DNA from: Mucidula mucida
Taxonomy: Eukaryota > Basidiomycota > Agaricomycetes > Agaricales > Physalacriaceae
Direction: 5' to 3'
Assembly: GCA_015501055.1 (NCBI GenBank)
Contig: JADNYV010000526.1
Coordinates: forward strand, 1-23,685
DNA: 23,685 nucleotides
Position 1 is the first letter of the stretch. Each line of letters opens with the position of its first letter. The position numbers were made by a program, and so were the translations under genes. Of the stretch, positions 9,219 through 17,475 are shown piece by piece. Below the pieces are notes generated by a model. That model saw nothing but the letters and a program-made list of their open reading frames with translations. It was not told the origin of the DNA and ran no database searches.

Positions 9219-9498
9219 CTTCCATATCCCACGCAAAACCAAACCAGACCATCAGCGGCTTGTACATATCAACTGGCTTATCCATAGACACACTGAAAGC
9301 ATGCTCTGGGACTGTGTTGCCTGGTCCAGAAGGAGGGAATATCCAGGTGCCGTTGCAAACACCCAAATTACACAGACATTGAGAGTTGCAATAAGCCTTT
9401 ATAATGGTGACTAGAGTCTCAGAGAACATGTCTCCCCCAACAATACTATGAAATTTGTGTTTGCATGCTAGAAGAACAGTCTCGGGTTGTGGTGCCAT
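9219..9498 (-). pseudogene. AAA-ATPase-like relic D: exon 1
   Basis: From the ATG at 9498 (CCATGGCACC, as in copy B) the minus strand reads MAPQPETVLLACKHKF, SIVGGDMFSETL and VWFGFAWDME, parallel to exon 1 of copies A and B. The match stops 1-2 codons before the expected exon end, where gypsy 1 sequence begins. A decayed upstream element TTACATGAC sits where A and B have TCACGTGA. The rest of the gene is missing apart from the last-exon pieces at 5166-5287 and 6523-6543 on the far side of gypsy 1. Confidence 0.8.
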
Positions 9499-9605
9499 GG
9501 CAGTTAAAGCCAAAGGGAGTTAAAACAAAAAAAAAGAAATTATGAAGTTGATTACATGACTCAGTGCGTAGGTCAATCAATACTTGGTGAATATGTTTTA
9601 CAAAA

Positions 9606-9820
9606 TGTAAGCTGTAGATACACTGTTGACATCCGGAGGGTCCAAAAGAACACAAATAGCAATATAATTGAGTCCAAATGGGACCACGGGGACCCGTTGG
9701 GTGTAAGAACGGATAATAACAAAGTCAATAGTCGTAGTATGAGTGTAAGTAAAGATTGTGTGTCAGCAATCGGCATAAGGTCCATGCGGAACATGTCCAT
9801 ATTGGGAACTCCTCCTTACA
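9606..9820 (-). repeat. 215-bp LTR of element X (3' LTR, minus orientation)
   Basis: The ends are TGTAAG and CTTACA, a 6-bp inverted repeat with TG..CA termini. On the minus strand it is directly preceded by GAGGGGGAGAA, a typical polypurine tract. The short length suits a Ty1/copia-type or non-autonomous element. No second copy of this LTR was found in the window, so the assignment rests on the ends and the polypurine tract. Confidence 0.6.
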
Positions 9821-9832
9821 TTCTCCCCCTCA
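9821..9832 (-). other. Polypurine tract of element X
   Basis: TGAGGGGGAGAA on the minus strand abuts the LTR start TGTAAGGAGG. This GGGGGAGAA-TGT junction is characteristic of LTR-retrotransposon 3' ends. Confidence 0.65.
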
Positions 9833-9865
9833 AGACCAAGTCATTGACAAAGGTCTTGACTCCAA

Positions 9866-11470
9866 TTACTCCGACTCAATGGGCGACAATTTGTCAGGCA
9901 CATTGTCTGACGCACCTTCCAAATCCGCGGACGCAGCAATAGTGTCTGCCATCACTACGTCCTTTCCACCCCCGGTCTTCGTTTGTTGCGCCTTATCGTC
10001 AAGTTCCCTCTGGTGCGTCAAAACCCGTCGCCATTGATAAAATGCCAGATTGATCGCCGGCCATCCAAGCAGATTCGGCAACCAGTATGCAAGTGCTCCT
10101 TCGCTCTTGGGTGGCATACCAAAAACCACAAGTCGTTCTGGTACGCTTCGCAGTATGAATTCCCACTCTCTCTGCTCATCCTCCATGAGCGTAGATTCCA
10201 AAAACATTACACACTGCATTGCCCATGGCCACGCATCCGCAACCATCTGCGATGAGACACCGACTTCCACAAAGAATTGGGCCAGCGCGCGTACTTCAAG
10301 ATTGTCAACCTTCTCGACTGGGAACGGCCGAGGACTGAATACTGCTGCGATGGACGCCTCCGCCGCTGCAACCAGCTCAGTGTACAGTCCAACACAGGCA
10401 ATCAGCTGCGTGGCTGTCAGTATGAAACATTGACGGTTACAGTTTGTCATTATCTGCTTCTTTGTATCCGGCGCTAACACTGTCACCAGCTTGTGGCCGC
10501 GTACACTGCATACACTGCATAGGTCCACGAAGCCCTTGTCATTGGAGACGTGGACCCCTGAAGCTTGGTCTATGCAGGCAGTCCCCGCGACCCATCCGAC
10601 AAATTCTAATTTGTTAGCCTTAAAATCCACCGATTCAGGCCGTTTGATCTTCTTGAACTGGTGATTGACCGAGACGGTAAGCAGCCGTTTTGCAGCGTCC
10701 TGTGTACAACCACGAGCCTGATGCCACCTAGGAAAACCCTTCGCACTTTCCGCGCGCACATGTTTCAGTGCTGGGGTAAGGGAAATTGTGCCATTTGTTG
10801 CAAACTCCCAGTGCTCAGTCAGCTATAGGACTGCCTGCAACAGGAAGTACACCTCGTAGTTGCCCGGAGTACGCGCACTCTGCAACAGCGCCTTTGCTTT
10901 CTGCAAGTCATCCGAGAATGCTGGATCTGCGAATATAGTCTTCTCGGTCGCATCATCTGCTAGGTATTCGACGATAGTGACTGTCACTGCCGCTTCCCGT
11001 AGGCCAGTCCTCTTGTCAGCTGCAGTTAATTGCAATATGTGATCCGCCGCCGGAACAAGGTACACTAACTCCTGGGGTGCCTTCAGGATGTTGAACTGTG
11101 ACTTGGCTGGATCCTCGCCATACACCATAATGATTTCTGGTAGGGCCCGCTCCTCTGTCAGCTCCGCATCATTGCTAATATACTGCTTAGCCAAGGCAAT
11201 TACGTCTGCGACCATCTTAGGGTGTGTGCAGTAGGCTGGCTCCGGTGTGTCTGCGCGTGGGCGCTTACGATTCAGGCAATCCACATCAGACGGTGTGGCC
11301 GCCTTGAGGTTTGTGTTCTCAGATCGCAGCTGCTGGATGTCGTGCTTGAGTTGAGCGATAACTTCTTCCGCATTGGCCAGGTTGTCCTCCACGCTACCCA
11401 AGAACGCGCGATACTGTGCATCCCTGGCTGCAATGAAGGTGGGTTCCCGCCTCTCCTGTGGTTCGTTCAA
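9866..11470 (-). pseudogene. Uncharacterised 535-codon reading frame of element X with one in-frame TAG
   Basis: One frame runs from 11470 to 9866 with a single interruption, TAG at 10825-10823 (context GTC CTA TAG CTG). It opens at TTG (11470), three codons after a TGA; the first in-frame ATG is only at 11215, residue 86. Residues 27-58 form a Leu/Ile heptad coiled coil. NRKRPR (about 67-72) looks like a nuclear localisation signal. Later parts are mixed alpha-type sequence with CSVCSVRGH but no complete zinc knuckle, and an Asp/Glu-rich end. It stops about 35 bp before the polypurine tract and LTR, so it is the 3'-terminal ORF of an LTR element. I recognise no gag, protease, RT, integrase or envelope motif. 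It could be a novel gag-like protein or a captured host gene. Confidence 0.6.
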
Positions 11471-11972
11471 ATGAACTCAATAGTCGTCACAGGTCTAACA
11501 GTCCCCCAAAGGATGACTAATCACCCCGCAACAACTGTTGTACTTGAATGCCAACTGGGGCATACAATAGTCGGGACGGAACGAGGTACCACCACAACCA
11601 CCGCCGCGACCACGACCACGCCCATCAGCACCACAAAATGTGGTACCACGCACACGACCACGGAGAAAATTTGACGACAACATAAGGAACAGTAAGCTGG
11701 GGTGAATTCAGCACGACACTGCTATCACCTCACTTGAACTATTTTAAGTCTCGATCTGCCAAGCTGTGAGTTAAGTTCCACCTGGCTAACACATCGTCCT
11801 CATGTTGTACACCCGGCAAAAATCATAAATTGATCCTTATGCGCCCCACGCGCATGTGCGGGACGCGTCTTCACACTGTGCCGAATTCCCATGACTGTAT
11901 ATGGTCATTTGGCACAGCCACCAAAGGCCCAGGTAGTATTACACCACTCTAGGTTCATCCCGTTTTACGCGC
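11471..11972. other. Region between element X and gypsy 2; Gly/Arg-rich relic and LTR-like junction
   Basis: On the minus strand 11683-11495 encodes an Arg/Gly-rich patch (GRGRGRGGGCGG) that starts MLSSNF and ends GDC-stop. It is followed by TTTGGGGGAC and TGTTAGACC, which looks like a second polypurine-LTR junction. Nearer 11972 lies the 3' tail of gypsy 2 after its TAA, possibly with an LTR starting TGTAATACTACC. None of these borders could be confirmed by a second copy. Confidence 0.3.
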
Positions 11973-13523
11973 TCAAGCGCGTTTTGCAGGTGTTTTTGGT
12001 GTCGCACGGGCAGGCTTTGGTAAGTCCTCCCAATCCTTGACATCCTTCAACTTTAGATACTCATCAAGTGCTTTTAGGTCCTTGACTTCCTTGAGCGGTT
12101 TGAACGTCTCATTGCCCGACGTCCACTGGACGTGGAACCAGATCTTTGTCCGCCGCCACTCATGGTCTTCAATCCCCTCGACAAAGAACTCCACATCAGG
12201 CGGTGCGCCAAAGTCATATGGTTTGGGCGCGCTACAATCAGGAAACAGTAGTATGTCCGTCTCTTCATATTGGCGGAGCAAGCTAACATGGAACTTATTA
12301 TGTAGGCGTTGTTTCACCAGTGTTTCAGGCAATTCCAGCATGTACATTGACGTTGCTGGGAACACCTCCTCCACTGTGTACGGCCCAATGAACTTAGGTA
12401 AGAGTTTTTGAGCTCTTCCCTTTAGGAAATTAATATTCTGAGTTGATAGGTACACCTTTGACCCAGGCTTAATCTCCGGCTCCTCACGATGCTTCTTGTT
12501 TGCTTGGTGAGTCTGAAACATGTGTGCTGCGATAATGGCCTCATGCGCGTCATACAGATGCTGCATGGCCTGTATCCCAAACACGCAAATTCCAGATTGA
12601 ACATTGGGGAATTCTGGGACCTCTCAAATCATCGACGGGACGTAGCTGTACATGAGCTCGAAAGGTGCAAATCCCGTTGTTTTATTAATACTTGTGTTTA
12701 GTGCAAACTCAACTAACAGAATCTTTGCTAGCCAGTCCTTCTGATCCGCATGTATAGCCCCTCTGAAGATCTGAGCAACTGAACAATTAGCTCGTTCCAT
12801 TATTCCATCCGTCTGTGGATGAAACAACGTCAATATCAGTAACTTGGCATCCAACAAGCAATGAAGTTGCTGTCACCACGTCAACGTAAACTTAGAGTTG
12901 CGGTCAGACACAATTGATTCCGGCAACCCGTGCAGTCGGACGATCTCCCGCAAAAAGATCAATAACAGATCTGTCGCCGTATTTGTGGTATGTACCGGTA
13001 TTAGGTGCACCTGCAATGTTAATTGACAGATGATCACCCATAGATAATTGTATCCCTGCACTTCTGGAAATGGACCAATGAAGTCCATCACGATAGACCG
13101 CCACTCTCCAGTTGGCACGGGCAGTGGATGTAACTTTCCAGCTGGTGCTTGATATCTTCCTTTAGCTGTCTGGCATGTCTGACATGTTCGGCAGAACTTA
13201 TCGACCATTCCAGCTATCTTTGGCTACCAGTACTAGTGTCAAACATAATCAGATGTGCGTTGAGCACCAAAATGTCCTACTGTCTGGTGAGCTGTTTCTA
13301 GTATTGCTTCCCGTAGAGAGCGTTGACCTGCAGGCGACTTTGGGATACATAGAACATGTTCGCTGCCTAGGTTATTTGTGAAGATCAACCCCTTGGTTAC
13401 TGAAAACCGTGGATGATCATCAGGCTTCTTGATGATTTTACTGAATAACGGATCCTCAGAGTATCACTGCCGGATATCAGCAAGGAACTTGTCATCTGTT
13501 TCCAGTGTCAGTGACATCATTTC
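11973..13523 (-). pseudogene. Ty3/gypsy element 2: integrase and C-terminal chromodomain-like region
   Basis: The minus strand reads FLADIRQ-stop-YSEDPLFSKII, then AHQTVGHFG and FCRTCQTCQ (the HHCC zinc-binding module). VMDFIGP, IVSDRNSKFT and PQTDGIMERANCS follow, holding the catalytic Asp, Asp and Glu. FALNTSINKTTGFAPFELMY and IGPYTVEEVFP, HNKFHVSLLRQY come next. The end is a divergent chromodomain-like stretch (HEWRRTKIWFHVQW, ETFKPLKEV) and a Lys/Pro tail. Stops occur at 13241-13239, 13235-13233 and 13226-13224, plus frame changes near 12865 and 12600. RNase H and RT are not adjacent because a gypsy-1-type LTR starts at 13524. A fragment with the missing upstream domains lies at 20541-21454. 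Confidence 0.88.
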
Positions 13524-14052
13524 TGTTATGAATTGCCATATTTTCACATTTTCAATCTTATCATATCTTATCGGGAGGCTTGTCTTATCAACCAACAGAC
13601 TGTTTCATCATCTGTTTCATCACCGATCATACTCCTTTTCATTGCCGAAGCCGTACTCATGTCGGACACACGCCCAACACATGAATGACATCATACATGC
13701 CGATACCTCATGAACTCCCTATTGTATACACACCACCAACACTCGTAGCACACATGGTTGTTTCAGTATTATTACTTACATGCAGTTACCACTCGTATTT
13801 AATGGTTTCACGACTAGTAGCATACAACACTGGGTCAAGGGCGTGGAGTTATCCCTAGCGGAAACACGTATGGACAAGGAGTCCCAAACACAGGCTTACT
13901 AGTATATAAGCAGTAGTGTAGTATCATTGTACTTTAGTTCCGATCTCGTTTATACACCTGGCCTAGCCTAGTCTTACGAACACGAACACCTTCTTCCTTA
14001 AGTTCTTGCTGTGGTACCTGGTTGAGTCTTGTGGCTTAGTCAGTCGCTAACA
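13524..14052 (+). repeat. 5' LTR of a gypsy-1-family element, plus orientation (529 bp)
   Basis: TGTTATGAATT to CGCTAACA, with TGTTA/TAACA ends. It is the reverse-oriented counterpart of the 6544-7072 LTR and exactly the same length. It carries TATATAAG (13903-13910) and, 32 bases on, TAGTTCCGATCT (13935-13946). The flanks (ATTTC left, GAAGA right) are not a target duplication, and a primer-binding site follows. It is therefore a 5' LTR of a truncated element and not a solo LTR. It interrupts gypsy 2. Confidence 0.85.
13903..13910 (+). promoter_or_regulatory. LTR TATA box
   Basis: TATATAAG lies 32 bases before TAGTTCCGATCT, the sequence repeated in inverse just after the LTR. The spacing fits a RNA polymerase II start at or next to that sequence. 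Confidence 0.55.
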
Positions 14053-14054
14053 GA

Positions 14055-14066
14055 AGATCGGAACTA
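14055..14066 (+). other. Self-complementary primer-binding site
   Basis: AGATCGGAACTA begins two bases after the LTR end. It is the exact 12-base reverse complement of TAGTTCCGATCT at 13935-13946, where the LTR transcript should start. In the Tf1/sushi group of chromoviruses the primer is the RNA's own 5' end, folded onto such a site. No match to a tRNA 3' end (TGG start) is present. Confidence 0.65.
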
Positions 14067-14539
14067 CTTTCTACCACCTACCACACATCCCTGATCGTCG
14101 ATCAGCACTTCGCTGTTTGATTATCACACATTCCCCATCCCCTTTCCTGTTTACAGATTGACAGAATCCTAATCCCAGTGCACATCCACATATGTGTGTA
14201 TTGGTCCCAGTAGCGCCGGCTAACAGTTAGAGATAACTGCCTCGGGTGCTGGAAGTAGCCGCTCTCACCAGAACAAACTTTTGGCAGTTGCACTTCAGTG
14301 GGCGCTGTTTACGGGTCAAACCCCGTTCTAGGAAAACTTCGGCTTATCGCACACCAGAGGGACGTCGGCTGGGCAATTGCAAACTTGTGACGAGCTCTTG
14401 GGCTCTGTAGATACGTAGTCAGTAGTCGGTAAAATAGCGTAGACAGTTACAATACCTACCTACTTTACTTACCTTACGATACACATCATCATTCCCCACC
14501 CTACCAAGTTCTGGATTCTATTTCAGATCTAGGCAACTC
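14067..14539. other. Leader of the truncated gypsy-1-family element, then unassigned spacer
   Basis: Pyrimidine-rich CTTTCTACCACCTACC fits a retroelement leader. No gag frame follows, so the element ends somewhere before the FunK1 relic. Nothing else was recognised. Confidence 0.3.
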
Positions 14540-15225
14540 CTCCTTATTCATCCAAACCACCAGCTCCGGGTTCTACATAAAGGTAATGGTCAATTCATGA
14601 GCGCTTTAGTCTTACTGGATTCCAGGTGTCGACTCATGCCTCAGCGCACTGGCAAGCACGCCTACTTCAAGGTCTGCGGCTTCCAATGCTACAAAACTCA
14701 GTCCTACGTATAGTAAACAAAAGCGATAATGTCAATGGGAGTACGTCCAGTGATCATATTGCGTCGAATGCAGATTCAAACAAGACGCAAGAAAGTAATC
14801 ATAACTGGGCACAGGAACGTACAGACATGAAATGTGCATGATATGCCATGGAGCACTTGTCGGACGTCATCCTGCGCTCCCACAGCATAGTCACATTGTT
14901 TGACCGCCACCGATTCCAACTGCAGTACTATGACCGGAGTGTAGTCGCCGTTTCCACCGCCGTCGACCTCTTGACAGAAGAAGGACAGAAACTGTTCATA
15001 TTGATGGTGTGCGCCGCCTCAATCCCGAGGACCTCGGGCTTTGCAATGTTGTCCAAGATTCGTGGACGTTGTGTACAAACTCTCAATCGGCCTCCAAACT
15101 CACGGAAGAGAATGGCTCCCACAACTGGCGCAAAATCTTCTACAATCAGCGAATGAACATCAAGCATGAGGAGTACACGCTCAAAGAGATCGTTTTCCGC
15201 CAACCTGGTCAGATTGGTATACATC
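14540..15225 (+). pseudogene. FunK1-type kinase pseudogene fragment
   Basis: This matches the middle of the FunK1 gene at 17476-20015. CGGGTTCTACATAAAG and a donor at 14583, with a 43-bp intron (14583-14625), parallel that gene's first intron. After the acceptor come GVDSCLSALASTPTSRSA, then a frame change, DNVNGSTSSD and YAMEHLSDVILRSHSI. VSTAVDLLTEEGQKLFILMV follows, then another frame change, LNPEDLGLCNVVQDS, WRKIFYNQ and FRQPGQIG. A TGA at 14839-14841 replaces the Arg codon CGA of the paralogue. The kinase core is absent. Keeping the intron shows DNA-level duplication and not a processed copy. Confidence 0.85.
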
Positions 15226-17377
15226 CTGATAGTATTGGTTCTCATTCACGGTCAGGCATGCTATAAAACCTGCAGCCGCTACTTGTCTGGCGCTACAAAT
15301 GCTCCAGACGTTGGACACTATAGTACAGCGATTATGACGTGAATTTATCTCTTTGATAATGGACAACATGCTTTGTGATTTCTGCCCAGGTACACACGAC
15401 AAGACAAGATTGTTCTTTATGCCATGCATCCATGTAAGCTGCGGGTATGATGGTGAGGTCCAACGTCTCTTTTCTCTAACTGATGTTAATGCAGACACCA
15501 GGTTATTGACACTGGCTCCTTCATCTTTGATTGCTTTACCGAATTCACCGCACAAGCTCTGTCTCCTTTCACCCGTGTAGATGCTCGCGAGTGTGTTTGT
15601 CATGTTATATTGATGTTCATAGCCTGTTTTTCTCAGATGTGTTCCCCAAAGCATACCCTCTATTGAGGACCTATCTCTTGCAAAGATAGAGCGTCACCCT
15701 GTGGCGTGGATAGGCAGATACAGTGTTCGGCAGTTCCCGATCGTGGCATTAACAGTTTGACAGCTCCGCTTTGACTACAAATTGCCTTCCATCTTCATGC
15801 CTCCATTATGCAGAGTACCCCAGCATTGCTCATCATTCAAGTGTGCTACCGTTAGCAAGACTCCTCTGGAGTCAAGCCCCAACCAAAGATGATGAAAGCA
15901 GGAAGAAGAGGCACAGTAAAGGAAGCGAAGAAGAAGACCAGGGAACATGCCAATACATGGAAAGCATCTCTGTTCCTTGGGTATACAATTATAGGTTTTC
16001 CCATGCATGCGATGTCCTGGTTAGTCCTGGTTTCTGTCTTCTTACACGGCCCATGCTCGAAGCTGAGAAATGCCGGGCATCAGCCGAATGCAACTTGCGC
16101 CTGACAATCACGTTTGACTTTGTTTCTTCATGGATATCGTGCCTGCAACAACAAACGCATCTCACAACAAAGCAGAGAAGGAGATAAGGCTTCCTTCCAC
16201 TTGTTTACTCGTGACTCACACTCCGACGCCCCAGCGCCCTGCTCTATGTATGAAGATAAACTTGGCGGCTCGAGAAAGATCCAACATTGAACACATTTCT
16301 TCTATTCCTAAGAATATGTCCTCTCTCTGTCAAACAGCGGCTGAAATGCTCTGTAGTTGGGTAAATAAGATCTCTTATTCGCTGAATCTATTTTCCTCAA
16401 CTCTGGAAATTCTAATGTTCTCATCTACTATGATCGTCGTCTCGATGATTCTATGACCGCTTCCTACCTTGTTCCCATTCTGCTATTGTCCTCCAATGGT
16501 GCTTGATACCGATCTAGACAACACATAAACAGCACGACTTCCCGGCTCTAGCCGCCACTACAATCAATTCGGCGAAGCGACGACCCACTGAGGCTACGTC
16601 AAGGTCCGGTCTTATTTGGTTCTCTCCTTGTTATAACCGTGCAACATTTTTGTGTACTCCGGACTGTAGGCTCTGAACAATAAGGGCGCTTAAAGAAGTA
16701 ACATGCGGAAGCGATTATACTCCCAGCTGGGCCATATCCCATCCGTCTCGACAGTGCATGTCGGAACTCCCCCGCGCGTTAGCAATGTGCAAGAGCACAG
16801 CAATGGACAGGTGGAAGCCACTGACTATCGTCCATCGACAGCCCAGGCGCTCAAGTGAACGCATGGTAGGTTTCCGGCTATCAACGACGTTGTCTACAGC
16901 ATGAAGTTCTGAAATGGCATGACTGAGGCGCGGAAAATTCGAGATCTGCGACTCGGACAGGGTTTCCCTGTGTGAGAATTGAGGCGAAGGAGGAACAAAG
17001 GAATGCTGAGCAGGATCCGATGCGGAGAGAGCCCCGCAAGACCTCGAACACTGCAAGAGAAGAAACATGACAGGCTGTTAAGCGCCGTTATCGTCAAAAT
17101 CAGCTTCTTTTCCCTCAATCCTGTTCAATCTTACCTGGGTTATATTAGCCATGACAGGGCTTGCGGCCACGTATACAGCTCTCACGACTGCGCACTCTGA
17201 TGCAGCGTGATGACCATGAGGAGCGTGTCAGTAGAAGGCAGACCCCGGGAGTATTATTGCGCTAGAACAAGGGACTGTACTGCCTCGCCTAGCGCTGTGA
17301 CCATTGTGACCAAACAATTGATCTAAAAAGGAAGCACACGTGTAGACAATAAACGCCCATCATCGTCCCCCTCCGAC
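15226..17377. other. Long stretch without recognisable genes
   Basis: Two ATG-started minus-strand frames occur: 15654-15181 (157 codons, overlapping the FunK1 relic) and 17068-16715 (117 codons, Ser-rich). Neither has a motif, and both could be chance. No repeats or element ends were seen. The last part before 17378 is presumably the FunK1 promoter region. Confidence 0.35.
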
Positions 17378-17385
17378 TATAAAAG
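17378..17385 (+). promoter_or_regulatory. TATA box of the FunK1 gene
   Basis: TATAAAAG, about 98 bp before the ATG at 17476, with a pyrimidine-rich stretch and a CTAAC..CAG between them. It is the best core promoter candidate for the kinase gene. Confidence 0.45.
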
Positions 17386-17475
17386 CCAGGACTTTCTAGC
17401 ATGGGTCTCCATCTTCTATATCTGCTTCAGCATTCTCTCTTCCTTCTAACAACGTCTCCACCAATCCCCTCAGAA

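Noticed and set aside
9184..9498. Read-through fusion of AAA-ATPase exon 1 into gypsy coding
   Set aside because: The frames do not agree across 9218/9219, so the product would be a short nonsense tail; it is a breakpoint and not a fusion gene.
10207..10477. Small open frames on both strands within 9866-11470
   Set aside because: They lie inside the long minus-strand frame of element X and show no motif of their own.
13524..14052. Interpretation as a solo LTR
   Set aside because: The flanks ATTTC and GAAGA do not match, and a self-complementary primer site follows, so a truncated element with its 5' LTR fits better.
15181..15654. 157-codon minus-strand frame
   Set aside because: It overlaps the FunK1 relic, lacks any recognisable motif and has no supporting splice or promoter signal; mentioned only in the gap entry.
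15771..16187. 138-codon plus-strand frame
   Set aside because: It starts at TTG, not ATG, has no domain signature and is probably a chance frame.
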